A stretch of 64,000 nt of DNA from Tateyamaria omphalii (GCF_001969365.1 NZ_CP019312.1:620001-684000), one strand, 5' to 3'. Numbered from the stretch's first letter, positions 1 to 9,029 are shown. Numbers and translations: made by a program. The notes: generated by a model from the letters alone, not told the origin.

Positions 1-309
1 GCGGGCGCGGTTTGCCGCAACGATCCAGGGTGGGATATGTCCCTTGAACCGGTTGCGCACGATGACGGTCAGCGCGTCATCCAGTGTGCAGTTGCGCGGC
101 GTAATCGTGCCGTTCATGTACCCCTCGCCCAGACCAAGATCGGGGTTTACGATCAGCCCGCGCAACGTGGCCCTGTCCGAAATCGCCAGATGCGCCGAAG
201 CGCCGGTATCGGGGCCGTAGTCCCGCGTTATTCCGTCCGGATAGGTCAGGCTCAGACGGTCCTCGACCATCATGCCGGTCAGAAAACGGTCAAGCAGCGT
301 CTCCCACAT
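1..309 (-). CDS. Cyclopropane-fatty-acyl-phospholipid synthase, N-terminal part (truncated by window edge)
   Basis: The minus-strand frame opens with ATG at 309 and stays open for 103 codons to the window edge, so only the N-terminus is present. The segment PDLGLGEGYMNGTI (about residues 63-76), preceded by a TYPDGITRDYG stretch, matches the N-terminal domain of SAM-dependent cyclopropane-fatty-acid synthases, which add a methylene group across the double bond of membrane phospholipid acyl chains. The SAM-binding methyltransferase domain lies outside the window. The gene is downstream of, and in the same direction as, the alpha/beta hydrolase at 374-1138, but a strong hairpin separates them. 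Family assignment is fairly sure; exact substrate is not. Confidence 0.8.
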   Translation of the reverse strand, partial: MWETLLDRFLTGMMVEDRLSLTYPDGITRDYGPDTGASAHLAISDRATLRGLIVNPDLGLGEGYMNGTITPRNCTLDDALTVIVRNRFKGHIPPWIVAANRAR

Positions 310-330
310 GATCGCACCCTTGCAGTCACT

Positions 331-353
331 CCCGCCCTAAAATCTGGGGCGGG
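331..353 (-). terminator. Hairpin between the alpha/beta hydrolase and cfa-like gene
   Basis: Perfect 7-bp arms, CCCGCCC at 331-337 and GGGCGGG at 347-353, enclose a 9-nt AT-rich loop. It starts 20 nt past the hydrolase stop and 22 nt before the cfa-like start. There is no clear U-tract, so it may be an attenuator or mRNA-end stabiliser. Confidence 0.5.
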
Positions 354-373
354 CACTGGGGTTACGTCAAGGG

Positions 374-1138
374 TCAGGCGGCTGTTGCGTCCAGATAAGC
401 GCGCACGGTGCCCTCGAATGCCCGCGGATCGTCCGCATGCAGCCAGTGCCCGGCATTTGGAATTTTCACAAAGCGCGCAGCTGGGAACAAGGTGCGTATG
501 GTCGGGCGATAGCCCGGCGCGACATAGTCGCTTTGTCCACCCGATAGGAACAGGGTGGGGCCGTCGAACTGGCCCGAAACCTCGGGAAACCCAAGGATCG
601 CAGGCATGTTTGACGCCAATGCATCCAGGTTCAACCGCCAGCGCCGCTCTGCCACATCCAGCGATTGGGTCAGGAAACTGCATAGCGCAGGTTCGACGCC
701 CTGTGCTGCGAGCTGCGCATTTGCATCTGACCGGCGGGTGACTGCGCTCAGGTTCACGGCCCGCATCGCGTCGATAAACTGCATCTGGCTGTGGCTGTAG
801 CTGACCGGCGCAATATCGCCGATGACCAGCCGTTGCACCGCATCCGGGCGCGACAGGGCCAGCATCATCGCCGCTTTGCCGCCCATGGAATGGCCCACCA
901 CGTCCATCGGTCCGCCCAATGCGTCGATGATATCGGCCAGGTCGCTCGCAAGATCGGCATAGCCGTGATTGCCCGACCAAAAGCTGTGCCCATGGTTGCG
1001 CATGTCCACTGTGATGACCCGCCGGGTGTCGGACAGCCGCTTGGCAATCACACCCCAGTTGCGCCCCGAACCATAGAGGCCGTGCGCAATCAAAAGCGGG
1101 ATGCCATCGGCCGCCCCATGTTCGGAATAGCTGAGCAT
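374..1138 (-). CDS. Alpha/beta-fold hydrolase (YbfF-like esterase)
   Basis: A 254-residue cytosolic alpha/beta hydrolase. The oxyanion segment AHGLYGSGRNWG lies near the N-terminus, the nucleophile elbow VGHSMGGK (Ser about residue 82) follows, and the catalytic His sits in NAGHWLHAD near the C-terminus. This order matches the YbfF/esterase group that hydrolyses short acyl esters or acyl-CoA-like thioesters. The frame extends upstream to 1234, but MLSYSEHGAADG is chosen as start because family homology begins there and the upstream 32 residues are low quality. It is divergent from the small membrane protein at 1215. Substrate unknown. Confidence 0.85.
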   Translation of the reverse strand: MLSYSEHGAADGIPLLIAHGLYGSGRNWGVIAKRLSDTRRVITVDMRNHGHSFWSGNHGYADLASDLADIIDALGGPMDVVGHSMGGKAAMMLALSRPDAVQRLVIGDIAPVSYSHSQMQFIDAMRAVNLSAVTRRSDANAQLAAQGVEPALCSFLTQSLDVAERRWRLNLDALASNMPAILGFPEVSGQFDGPTLFLSGGQSDYVAPGYRPTIRTLFPAARFVKIPNAGHWLHADDPRAFEGTVRAYLDATAA

Positions 1139-1214
1139 GCCCCTACGCTTAGCCGCATCACGCACGCTCTGCCAGAGGCATTGAGAAGCGCAAGGCACCA
1201 AGGTAGAAAACCGC

Positions 1215-1589
1215 ATGGAAACCCAAGAGAGCATCCAGACGCGGGCCGATCGTGTTCAGGCCGCCTTGCACGCCGCGTTTGGCGTGGGCGGCAAGACGCT
1301 CGATGCGTCCCTGCGCAAAACGGGCCGCCGTCTGCCGCGGCGTCTGCACAAGGATGCGCACAAGATCGTCGATGCGCAGGGATTTGGCGGACACCCCAAG
1401 CTGATGCGCCAGGTGGACGGGGCGGCGCTGGCGGCGGCCGAGGACCGTGTGGTGACTTACCTCAAAGGGATCGACCGGGCGGATCGGCGCAAAGGGTTCT
1501 GGTTGGGCATCGCCGGTGTCGTCGCCTTTAATATCCTTTTGGTGGTCGCCGGCGTCGTCTTTTGGATGTGGTGGGCAGGCCATGTGTGA
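1215..1589 (+). CDS. Small C-terminally anchored membrane protein, unknown function
   Basis: A 124-residue protein with a charged N-terminal 95 residues rich in Arg, Lys and Ala, and one hydrophobic helix at about residues 96-118 (GIAGVVAFNILLVVAGVVFWMWW) near the C-terminus, so it looks like a tail-anchored inner-membrane protein facing the cytoplasm. No catalytic motif is visible and I do not recognise a named family. It lies 18 nt upstream of bciA on the same strand and may be co-transcribed with it. ATG at 1215 is the first start after the divergent promoter region. Confidence 0.65.
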   Translation: METQESIQTRADRVQAALHAAFGVGGKTLDASLRKTGRRLPRRLHKDAHKIVDAQGFGGHPKLMRQVDGAALAAAEDRVVTYLKGIDRADRRKGFWLGIAGVVAFNILLVVAGVVFWMWWAGHV

Positions 1590-1607
1590 TCACCGGACTG
1601 ACTTGTT

Positions 1608-2597
1608 TTGAGCGCACACGCATCGCCTGCAAAGCGGTCCAAGCGCGTTCTCGTCTTCGGCGCGACAGGCACCATTGGCCGGGCCACCACCGCCGCACTG
1701 ATTGCCGACGGCCACGATGTCACCTGTTTTCTGCGCAACCGCAGCCGTACCCCGTCCAACCTGTCTGGTGCTCTGCTGCGCTACGGCGACGTCACAGACC
1801 CGGTATCGGTCCAACAGGCCGCATTCGGCGATATCCCCTTTGATGCGGTCATCTCCTGCCTCGCCTCGCGGACTGGCGCGCCGCAAGACGCGTGGGCCAT
1901 CGACCACCACGCGACTGTCAACATCATCGAGGCGGCCAAGGCTGCGGGGACGCCCCAGATGGTCCTGTTGTCGGCCATCTGCGTGCAAAAACCGCGCCTC
2001 GCGTTTCAGCACGCCAAGCTTAGGGCCGAGGCGGCGCTGATCGCCTCTGGCCTGACCTATTCGATTGTGCGTCCGACGGCGTATTTCAAATCACTGGCGG
2101 GACAGATCGCCCGGGTGCAGAACGGCAAGCCCTATTTGCTGTTCGGAGACGGAGAATTGACGGCCTGCACGCCCATCAGCGACCGTGACCTTGGTACGTA
2201 TTTGGCAGAGTGTCTCGATACGCCCGATCGCTGGAACCAGATCCTGCCCATCGGCGGGCCGGGGCCCGCGCTGACGCCGCGTGCTATGGGGCAAAAGCTG
2301 TTCGACCTGTCCGGCCAGCCGCCAAAGTTCAAACACGTGCCGGTTGGAATGATGCGCACCATCGCGGGCGCTTTGGGGGTGGCCAGCCGGATCGTGCCGC
2401 CGCTGTCGGCCAAGGCCGAGTTCGCGCGCATCGGCCTATACTACGCGACCGAATCCATGCTGGCCGTGAACCCAGACACCGGCGCATATGACCGCGACGC
2501 GACCCCGATCAAGGGGACAGACACGTTGTTCGACTACTACGCCGCCGTCCTGCGGGGCGAGGCGCCGGTGGAACGCGGGGATCACAGCGTGTTCTGA
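1608..2597 (+). CDS. bciA: Divinyl chlorophyllide a 8-vinyl reductase, BciA type
   Basis: A 329-residue NAD(P)-binding protein of the atypical SDR/NmrA fold. The dinucleotide loop GATGTIG is at residues 18-24. Signature blocks of the NADPH-dependent 8-vinyl reductase follow: ISCLASRTGAPQDAW, VLLSAICVQKPRLAFQHAK, YSIVRPTAYFKSL, LPIGGPGPALTPRAMG. BciA reduces the C8 vinyl group of divinyl (proto)chlorophyllide during bacteriochlorophyll a synthesis. The start is TTG at 1608; the glycine loop begins only 17 residues later, so a much later start is unlikely. In related phototrophs bciA commonly sits outside the photosynthesis gene cluster, as here. It implies, but does not prove, an aerobic anoxygenic phototroph. 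Confidence 0.88.
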   Translation: MSAHASPAKRSKRVLVFGATGTIGRATTAALIADGHDVTCFLRNRSRTPSNLSGALLRYGDVTDPVSVQQAAFGDIPFDAVISCLASRTGAPQDAWAIDHHATVNIIEAAKAAGTPQMVLLSAICVQKPRLAFQHAKLRAEAALIASGLTYSIVRPTAYFKSLAGQIARVQNGKPYLLFGDGELTACTPISDRDLGTYLAECLDTPDRWNQILPIGGPGPALTPRAMGQKLFDLSGQPPKFKHVPVGMMRTIAGALGVASRIVPPLSAKAEFARIGLYYATESMLAVNPDTGAYDRDATPIKGTDTLFDYYAAVLRGEAPVERGDHSVF

Positions 2598-2613
2598 GAT
2601 CCCCGACGGTTCG

Positions 2614-3909
2614 TCAGAGGTTCGGATACATCGGGAAGCGGCCGCATAGCGCGGACACTCCGGCTTTCACCTTCGCCTCGACCGCGCCGTTGGCATCCTC
2701 GCCATTGGCGGCCAGCCCATCGACCACTTCGATGATCCAGTCACCGATCTGGCGGAACTCGCCCTCGCCAAATCCGCGCGTGGTGCCAGCGGGCGAGCCC
2801 AAACGGATGCCCGACGTGATCATCGGCTTCTCATCGTCAAACGGCACACCGTTCTTGTTGCAGGTGATGTGCGCACGGCCCAATGCCTTTTCGGTCGCGT
2901 TGCCCTTCACGCCCTTGGGGCGCAGGTCCACCAGCATCACATGGGTGTCGGTGCCGTGTGTCACCGTGTCCAGACCGCCCTTGTGCAGCTGATCCGCCAG
3001 CGCCTGCGCGTTCTTGATCACCTGCTGCTGGTACAGCTTGAAGGACGGATCCAGCGCCTCGCCAAAGGCCACGGCCTTGGCCGCGATCACATGCATCAGC
3101 GGGCCGCCTTGAATGCCGGGGAAGATGGCCGAGTTGAATTTCTTGGCCAGCGCCTCGTCATTGGTCAGGATCATGCCGCCGCGCGGGCCGCGCAGGGTCT
3201 TGTGGGTGGTCGTGGTGGCGACGTGCACATGCGGGAATGGGTTGGGGTACTCACCCGCCGCGATCAGACCGGCAAAGTGGGCGACATCGGCCAGGACCCA
3301 GGCGCCGACCTTATCCGCAATCTCGCGGATACGGGCAAAGTCGATGACGCGCGGGATGGCAGAGCCACCGGCGATGATCATTTGCGGCTTGTGCTCAAGC
3401 GCCAGCGCTTCGATCTGGTCATAGTCGATGTCCAGCGTGTCGCGGCGCACGCCGTATTGCACCGCGTTGAACCACTTACCCGACTGGTTGGGCTTCGCCC
3501 CGTGCGTCAGGTGACCACCTGCGTCCAGCGACATGCCGAGGATGGTATCGCCCGGTTGCAGCAGCGCCTGGAACACACCTTGGTTCGCTTGCGAACCCGA
3601 GTTCGGCTGCACATTGGCAAAGCCGCAGTCGAACAGCTGCTTGGCACGTTCGATGGCGAGGTTCTCGGCCACATCGACGTACTGACACCCACCGTAATAG
3701 CGACGGCCCGGATAGCCCTCGGCGTATTTGTTGGTCATCACCGACCCCTGCGCCTCAAGCACTGCGGCAGAGACGATGTTTTCCGATGCGATCAACTCGA
3801 TCTCGTCTCGCTGGCGGCCCAGCTCGTCGCGGATCGAGCCAAACAGCTCGGGGTCACGGTCAGCGAGGGATTGGGTGAAAAAGCCGTCGGTGCGATGGGG
3901 CGCATTCAT
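2614..3909 (-). CDS. glyA: Serine hydroxymethyltransferase
   Basis: Full-length 431-residue PLP enzyme interconverting serine and glycine with transfer of the one-carbon unit to tetrahydrofolate, in the cytosol. Seen: the conserved SENIVS start region, [14 protein letters not shown], and the PLP-lysine segment [14 protein letters not shown] (Lys about residue 235). Length is normal. It is convergent with bciA (16-nt gap) and faces away from nadK. The start ATG at 3909 follows an AGGAGAG ribosome-binding site. An inverted repeat at 3949-3964 lies in its probable leader or promoter. Confidence 0.97.
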   Translation of the reverse strand: MNAPHRTDGFFTQSLADRDPELFGSIRDELGRQRDEIELIASENIVSAAVLEAQGSVMTNKYAEGYPGRRYYGGCQYVDVAENLAIERAKQLFDCGFANVQPNSGSQANQGVFQALLQPGDTILGMSLDAGGHLTHGAKPNQSGKWFNAVQYGVRRDTLDIDYDQIEALALEHKPQMIIAGGSAIPRVIDFARIREIADKVGAWVLADVAHFAGLIAAGEYPNPFPHVHVATTTTHKTLRGPRGGMILTNDEALAKKFNSAIFPGIQGGPLMHVIAAKAVAFGEALDPSFKLYQQQVIKNAQALADQLHKGGLDTVTHGTDTHVMLVDLRPKGVKGNATEKALGRAHITCNKNGVPFDDEKPMITSGIRLGSPAGTTRGFGEGEFRQIGDWIIEVVDGLAANGEDANGAVEAKVKAGVSALCGRFPMYPNL

Positions 3910-3948
3910 ATGAACTCTCCTGCATGGACTGAGTCGATTTGGGTTGCC

Positions 3949-3964
3949 GTTTCCTATCGGAAAC
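3949..3964 (-). promoter_or_regulatory. Short inverted repeat upstream of glyA
   Basis: GTTTCC and GGAAAC arms separated by TATC, about 40 nt upstream of the glyA start. It could be an operator or a leader hairpin. I recognise no riboswitch around it. Confidence 0.25.
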
Positions 3965-4091
3965 CGGCCATTTGATCAAAGGATGTATCCCGACAACATG
4001 CGCACTGCCAGCGACAAAGCGCGCTGGGCGCTGGTAAGGGGCGAAAAGATATGGTTCTTTCGGCGCAGAACGCACGCCATAGGAAACTGAA

Positions 4092-4853
4092 ATGCCCCTC
4101 AAGATCGCCTTCGCGGCCAGCCGCGCGCCCGTGGCACAAACCGCGCGGGCCGCGCTGATCGGGCGCTATGGCGATGCGCACCCTGCCCAGGCGGACGTCA
4201 TCGTGGCGCTGGGCGGGGACGGGTTCATGCTGCAAACCCTGCACGGCAGCCAGCACCTGAACGCCCCCGTCTACGGTATGAACCGCGGCACCATCGGCTT
4301 TTTGATGAACGAATATGGCGAGTCGGATCTGGTTGCGCGGCTGGAAGCGGCGGAAGAGGCCGAGCTGAACCCGCTCTCCATGACAGCCTCCACGCCCGAG
4401 GGCCAAAGCCACAAGGCGCTCGCCATCAACGAAGTGTCCCTGCTGCGCGCAGGACCGCAGGCGGCCAAGCTGCGGATCACAGTGGACGGACGGTTGCGGA
4501 TGGATGAACTTGTCTGTGACGGCGCGCTGGTCTCCACACCTGCGGGCTCCACCGCCTATAACTACTCCGCCCACGGGCCGGTCCTGCCCATCGGGTCGGA
4601 CGTACTGGCACTCACAGCCGTTGCCGCCTTCCGCCCCCGGCGCTGGCGCGGCGCACTTCTGCCCAAGATGGCCAAGGTCCGCTTCGATGTGCTCGAAGGG
4701 GACAAGCGCCCTGTCATGGCCGAGGCGGACTCGCGGTCTTTTGCAAACGTGTCGTCGGTCGAGATCGAATCCGAGCCCTCCATCGTGCACCGCATCCTCT
4801 TCGACCCCGGTCATGGGCTCGAAGAGCGGCTGATCTCGGAACAGTTCAACTAA
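4092..4853 (+). CDS. nadK: NAD kinase
   Basis: A 253-residue cytosolic ATP-NAD kinase making NADP. The catalytic GGDG is at residues 41-44 in [15 protein letters not shown], followed by [14 protein letters not shown] and the diagnostic [16 protein letters not shown] motif that binds NAD. Length is typical of the short alphaproteobacterial form. ATG at 4092 follows GGAAACTGA. It is divergent from glyA and convergent with the SCO-like operon. Confidence 0.95.
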   Translation: MPLKIAFAASRAPVAQTARAALIGRYGDAHPAQADVIVALGGDGFMLQTLHGSQHLNAPVYGMNRGTIGFLMNEYGESDLVARLEAAEEAELNPLSMTASTPEGQSHKALAINEVSLLRAGPQAAKLRITVDGRLRMDELVCDGALVSTPAGSTAYNYSAHGPVLPIGSDVLALTAVAAFRPRRWRGALLPKMAKVRFDVLEGDKRPVMAEADSRSFANVSSVEIESEPSIVHRILFDPGHGLEERLISEQFN

Positions 4854-4883
4854 CGCGCCAAACGTAAGGCGTAGCCTGGCGCG
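4854..4883. terminator. Bidirectional terminator-like hairpin between nadK and the SCO gene
   Basis: CGCGCCA (4854-4860) pairs with TGGCGCG (4877-4883) and fills the 32-nt gap between two convergent stops. The loop contains GTAAGGCG, a word shared with other hairpins in this window. Confidence 0.5.
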
Positions 4884-4885
4884 CC

Positions 4886-5449
4886 CTAGCCAGCCTCGGG
4901 AATATAGCCCCGCGCGATCTTCGCGACCTGCTCCACATCCAGCACCGGCGGCAGCAGCGTCAGCAATGCGCCGTCAGCATCCAGCAAATGTACAAAGCTG
5001 CCATGGGAATAAATCCACCCATGTTCCGGGTCCTCAAACAGCGGCTCGACCTCGACCTTGAAGGCCTCGTAAGCGGCCTGCAAGGCTCCCTCATCCCCCG
5101 TCAAACCAATGAAATTCGGGTGGATATCGGCCAACGGCGCGCCCATCGTCTCGACCCGATCCTGATCGGGGGCTACGGTAATCATCACGGGCGTCACGCC
5201 GATCCCATCGCCTGCCAGTTCATCGACCACCTGCGCCATCAACGGCATCGCCGCCGAACAGATATTCAGACAGTTGGCATAGCCAAAGAACACCAATTGA
5301 TACTTGCCGTCCGGGTCGGCCTCGGTCCGGACCTCACCGAACTGGTCCACCAGTTCATATGGCCCGCCGATATCTACGGGGAACGGACTTTGACCAGCGG
5401 CAGGTATCCCCACCGCCACCATAAACGCAGTCACCAAAGCGCGCCACAT
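4886..5449 (-). CDS. SCO1/SenC-like copper chaperone
   Basis: A 187-residue exported thioredoxin-fold protein. The N-terminal 20 residues form a signal peptide or anchor. The copper-binding CxxxC is Cys60-Cys64 (ANCLNIC), and the conserved third ligand is probably His149 in YSHGSFVHLLD. SCO proteins deliver copper to cytochrome oxidase or act as thiol reductases in the periplasm. The start at 5449 begins one base after the stop of the upstream gene and immediately precedes the signal peptide. It is the third gene of a tight operon (6487 to 4886), so its partners are probably the two Cys-containing secreted proteins. Confidence 0.85.
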   Translation of the reverse strand: MWRALVTAFMVAVGIPAAGQSPFPVDIGGPYELVDQFGEVRTEADPDGKYQLVFFGYANCLNICSAAMPLMAQVVDELAGDGIGVTPVMITVAPDQDRVETMGAPLADIHPNFIGLTGDEGALQAAYEAFKVEVEPLFEDPEHGWIYSHGSFVHLLDADGALLTLLPPVLDVEQVAKIARGYIPEAG

Positions 5450-5450
5450 C

Positions 5451-6023
5451 TCAGAAATTCTCCGCAATCCAGGCTTTGTCCAGCTCTTGGCCCAACCCAA
5501 GATAGCCCTCTTCCTCGATGATCGCGGCAACGCTCGGGTCGCGGCGGAACCACGGGCCCTTACCCTTGGCCTCGGGATGCTCAGCGGCCCAGGTCTTGGT
5601 CCATTGGTTCGCCTTGATCTTTTCGCCGCCGCCGGGTGGCACGATGGTCTGCACCAGATAGACATTGTTGGCGCCCAGTTCCGGGTCCTCCAACATCAGC
5701 CCATCAACGGTGATGGTCTGGTTGCAAAACGGCTGCAACTCGACCGCAGCCCCCGTAAACGCAGGCTGGCTGTTCTTCATCGGCAGAACCAGAACGTCGT
5801 CGGCGGTGCGGATCAGACCAAGCTGCCGCTTGCCCGCGCCGCAATCCGCCGGGCAATCGCCCGTGAACTCGCAGATCAGGTCCACGACCGTCGCCTCGAA
5901 CGTGGCGGGCACCTCTGCATACAGGTTCCAACTGCGCGCCTCCGACCCTTCGGAAAAATCCTGTGCCATCAACGGTGTGGCAACCAATGCGCATATCGCT
6001 GTCAAATGTTTCAACATGCTCAC
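5451..6023 (-). CDS. Secreted cysteine-containing protein in SCO operon, unknown function
   Basis: A 190-residue protein with a signal peptide ending near residue 20 (VATPLMAQ). Three clustered cysteines lie at residues 51, 57 and 61 (CEFTGDCPADC) and a fourth occurs in ELQPFCNQTI. I recognise no named domain. The start is GTG at 6023, overlapping the upstream stop as GTGA; ATG at 6017 is the alternative. The arrangement suggests a periplasmic metal- or thiol-handling partner of the SCO protein, which is inference from context only. Confidence 0.7.
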   Translation of the reverse strand: MSMLKHLTAICALVATPLMAQDFSEGSEARSWNLYAEVPATFEATVVDLICEFTGDCPADCGAGKRQLGLIRTADDVLVLPMKNSQPAFTGAAVELQPFCNQTITVDGLMLEDPELGANNVYLVQTIVPPGGGEKIKANQWTKTWAAEHPEAKGKGPWFRRDPSVAAIIEEEGYLGLGQELDKAWIAENF

Positions 6024-6487
6024 TCTCCTTGCGGCTTCGCAGAGTCGGGGATCGAGAACGGCGGTACAGTGCCATAATCGTCGTGGTTCTGGTTGGTGAT
6101 ATCCAGATCAGAGACCACCTCATTCACCACGATGTAGTTCAACCCATCGCGCTGATAGAGCGTGCCATCGGCTTCGACAGTATGTGCCGCCAGCTTCAGA
6201 ATGCCGTCGCCTCCGGCGGTCTGGTCATCCTCGCCGACCTTCAGCACCATGTAGACCGTGCCGTCCTCGGCCAGCAGGCCAACGGGAATGCCACCGGCGC
6301 TGCACCACAGTGCACATGTGTGATGCGCCGATCCCACAACAGCATCCGGGCTGCCCATGACGCCTGAAAAATAACACCACGTGTCAATGATTTCGCCCGT
6401 CACCTGAATGCGTGTGCCTTCGGCGGCCTGACCGGCCATCGGTAGGGTTATCGCAGCCAGGGCGCCAAAAATGAGTGATCGCATCAT
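6020..6487 (-). CDS. Secreted Cys/His-motif protein heading SCO operon, unknown function
   Basis: A 155-residue exported protein with a signal peptide of about 22 residues (ending GQAAEG). The core has Cys38 in DTWCYFSG and a compact HHTCALWCSAGG block (His55, His56, Cys58, Cys62), which looks like a metal or heme site. No TM segment follows the signal, so a periplasmic location is likely. It leads the operon of three secreted proteins and is divergent from the M48-like gene at 6654. Start is ATG ATG at 6487/6484. Confidence 0.7.
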   Translation of the reverse strand: MMRSLIFGALAAITLPMAGQAAEGTRIQVTGEIIDTWCYFSGVMGSPDAVVGSAHHTCALWCSAGGIPVGLLAEDGTVYMVLKVGEDDQTAGGDGILKLAAHTVEADGTLYQRDGLNYIVVNEVVSDLDITNQNHDDYGTVPPFSIPDSAKPQGE

Positions 6488-6653
6488 GCAGCCTTTCGTC
6501 CAATTCTGTCACCGCACGCTGACATGCAGCTTGCGCATCGGTCAAATCACGCTTTTCGGGTCCGCCCATTTGTGATCGCTTGGCGTGGGCGGGCAGGTCT
6601 GATACCGTTCTGCCCACGAAAGAGGCAAAACCAAAGCCCGCAGACCTACAGGT

Positions 6654-7670
6654 ATGACCGCACTCAGCAAATATGACCGGCTCGAAGCGACGGGCCTCTG
6701 GCGCGCATCTGGCGATGCGCAACGGCGCGAGGTGATCGTGTCTGTCGGTGACGCAACGCTTGTGATCTCTGACCTCAACGATCGCGCGATCACCCATTGG
6801 TCGCTCGCTGCCGTCGAAAAGGGCGAGACGCCGGACAAGGGTGGGGCGGCCTTTCACCCGGACGGCGATCCTGACGAAGTTTTGGAACTTGGCCCGGACG
6901 AGGCCGCAATGATCGACGCCATCGACACGCTGCGCCGTGCTGTCGCACGGTCCCGCCCGAAACCGGGTCGGCTGCGGTGGCTGGGCGCCGCCATCTCGGT
7001 GTCTGCCGTGGCCGCCCTTGCCGTCTTCTGGCTGCCGGGTGCGCTGGTGGATCACGCCATGCGCGTCGTGCCTGCGGTCAAGGAGGCCGAGATCGGCACA
7101 GCGCTTCTGGCGCATATCGAAAGGGTGTCGGGCCAGCCCTGTAGCAGCATTGAGGCGCGGCCAGGCCTTGTCGCGCTGGCCGGGCGCACGGGGGCGGCCC
7201 GTGTCATAATCCTGCCCGGCGGCGTGCGCGAGGCGCTGTCGCTGCCCGGCGGCACCGTGCTGCTGAACCGCGCGCTGGTCGAGGATTATGAAGAGCCGGA
7301 TGTCGCCGCCGGTTACATACTTGTCGAACAGGCGCGCAACATGACAAAGCTGCCCTTGCGCAAGCTGCTGGAACATTCGGGCCCGCGCGCGACGGGCACA
7401 TTGCTCACCACCGGTTCGCTTCCCACCCATGCGCTCGAGGCCTATGCCGAGGATCAGCTCTCGCGTTTCGCGGCGGAGGTGCCGGTGGACAGGCTCCTTC
7501 CGCTCTTTGAAGCGGCAGGCCTCCGCAGCACACCCTATGCGCGTGCGCGCGACATCTCTGGCGAGGCGACGCTTGCCCTTATCGAAGCCGATCCGATGGC
7601 CGGACAGGCGCCAGCCCCGATCATGGCAGACCGGGATTGGCTGCAGCTTCAGGCCGTTTGCGAAAGCTAA
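6654..7670 (+). CDS. Membrane protein with degenerate M48-like peptidase region
   Basis: A 338-residue protein: cytosolic N-terminal domain (about 1-105), one TM helix (about 109-128), then an extracytoplasmic domain. The stretch LPGGTVLLNRALVEDYEEPD (197 onward) followed by GYILVEQAR looks like the M48 sequence LPGG-x-NxGL...LAHEIAH, but the zinc motif HExxH is replaced by VEQAR (residues 224-228), so both histidines are missing. If the alignment is right this is a catalytically dead relative acting in binding or regulation. Its stop is 3 nt from the convergent SPOR gene. Confidence 0.6.
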   Translation: MTALSKYDRLEATGLWRASGDAQRREVIVSVGDATLVISDLNDRAITHWSLAAVEKGETPDKGGAAFHPDGDPDEVLELGPDEAAMIDAIDTLRRAVARSRPKPGRLRWLGAAISVSAVAALAVFWLPGALVDHAMRVVPAVKEAEIGTALLAHIERVSGQPCSSIEARPGLVALAGRTGAARVIILPGGVREALSLPGGTVLLNRALVEDYEEPDVAAGYILVEQARNMTKLPLRKLLEHSGPRATGTLLTTGSLPTHALEAYAEDQLSRFAAEVPVDRLLPLFEAAGLRSTPYARARDISGEATLALIEADPMAGQAPAPIMADRDWLQLQAVCES

Positions 7671-7673
7671 GCG

Positions 7674-9029
7674 CTACTTGCGCACAAACGCATCGGAAAA
7701 GCCTGCGGCACGGCTGCTCTGCAGCCCGCGCGACAGATCTGTGGACGAGGCAAAGGGCCCCGCCAGCACAACCTGATACGACTTGCCCCCCCGCGTCACC
7801 CGCCCGATCCGGGCCGGCAGACCCGCGCGGGCAATGCGCTGCGCCGCCGCTTGCGCGTTGGCAGGCACCCCAAAGGTCCCTACCTGAACATAACGCCCTT
7901 GCGTCGTGGCGCTTGGCGCTTTGCCCGCTGCTTTCGGCGCTGTTCGCGCGGGCGCCTTCACCACCGGGGCCGGTGCCGACCGCGTCGACACAACCGGTTG
8001 CCTTGCCGTGGCCGACGACTTGCGCTGCACCCGCTTCATCAACTGCCCGTTGCGGCGCACCAGCGTCACGGTGCCCAGGTTCCGCTCTTGCGTCGCGACA
8101 TCGGTGTAGGGGTAGACCAGCGGCACGGTGGCCGTCACGTCGCGCCCCGTGCTGCGTTCGATCAGGCGGCGGGGGACGGTCTGTGTCCACACGAGGCGCG
8201 TCTGCGCAATCCCGTTCAACGACTGCTCGGCACGGCGCGGGTTCAGACGGTCATCCTTCCACACGGGCACATAGCCTTCGGGCACACGCGCCGCGCGCTG
8301 CAAGGTGCGGTTCTCGTAAACATGCCGCGGCACAACCCGCGTTTCGGGGCCAACAGCGGCAGCACTACCGCGCGCGATCTGCTGCGGTCCGCAGCGCACG
8401 GGCCCGTACTGACCAGAGTTGATATAGCGCGCACTGACGGGCGACGCCCCTTGGCAAGCGGGCACCGCGCGCTGTGCTGTCACCGTGCGGGGTGCCGCTT
8501 GCACAACGGTCGGCTGCGCGGGTGGCGGTGCTGTGCGGCGTACAACCGGGGCAGCAGGGCGCTGCACAACCACACGGGGTGCAGGCTGCGGCGTCGGGGC
8601 CGTTGTGGCCGCCGGTCGGGTCGTCCGCACAGTAGGCCGCGGGGCGGGCACCGGAGCCGCGGAGGGGGCCGCATCTGCCGTCGCCGTCGGGCGGGCCGGT
8701 GGGGCGACCGTGATCTGTTCCGGCGTGCCCTGTGTCGTCTGGGTCGGCGTCGACCGGGCCGCGGCGGCCGCATTGGCCGACAGGCTGGGCGTCTGGCCAC
8801 AGATCAACTGACGCTGCCGATTGACGCGCGGCACCCAGGTGACATTGCCGTCAATGCCCGCGCGGATGAACACACACCCCCTGCTGTCGACATATTGGGT
8901 TCCGTTGAACGAGGCTGGCGGAAACTCCGCCGGGGTCTGCCCATTCCGCAAGGACTGCGCCTGGCCCATACCAACGGACAAGGACGCAACACACACAGCC
9001 AAAGCTGCAATTCTGGTAAAACTCATCAT
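7674..9029 (-). CDS. SPOR-domain secreted protein with long Pro/Ala-rich linker
   Basis: A 451-residue exported protein. A signal peptide covers about the first 25 residues. A small N-terminal domain with two cysteines follows, then a low-complexity linker rich in Pro, Ala, Thr and Arg (about 90-195), a second conserved segment with Cys in VPACQGASP and VRCGPQQIA, and a C-terminal SPOR domain (RYVQVGTFGVPANAQ to the end). SPOR domains bind denuded septal peptidoglycan, so a role in cell-wall division or lipoprotein traffic is likely. The start is ATG at 9029 or 9026, behind a G-rich ribosome site. Confidence 0.8.
   Translation of the reverse strand: MMSFTRIAALAVCVASLSVGMGQAQSLRNGQTPAEFPPASFNGTQYVDSRGCVFIRAGIDGNVTWVPRVNRQRQLICGQTPSLSANAAAAARSTPTQTTQGTPEQITVAPPARPTATADAAPSAAPVPAPRPTVRTTRPAATTAPTPQPAPRVVVQRPAAPVVRRTAPPPAQPTVVQAAPRTVTAQRAVPACQGASPVSARYINSGQYGPVRCGPQQIARGSAAAVGPETRVVPRHVYENRTLQRAARVPEGYVPVWKDDRLNPRRAEQSLNGIAQTRLVWTQTVPRRLIERSTGRDVTATVPLVYPYTDVATQERNLGTVTLVRRNGQLMKRVQRKSSATARQPVVSTRSAPAPVVKAPARTAPKAAGKAPSATTQGRYVQVGTFGVPANAQAAAQRIARAGLPARIGRVTRGGKSYQVVLAGPFASSTDLSRGLQSSRAAGFSDAFVRK

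Noticed and set aside
3910..4091. Possible riboswitch in the glyA leader.
   Set aside because: Only a 6-bp inverted repeat and small stems are visible; no glycine, SAM or THF aptamer core could be recognised.
6500..6525. CTGTCAC followed by GCTGACAT upstream of the secreted operon, read as a Pho box.
   Set aside because: Only the first 7-mer fits; the second unit is in the wrong register.
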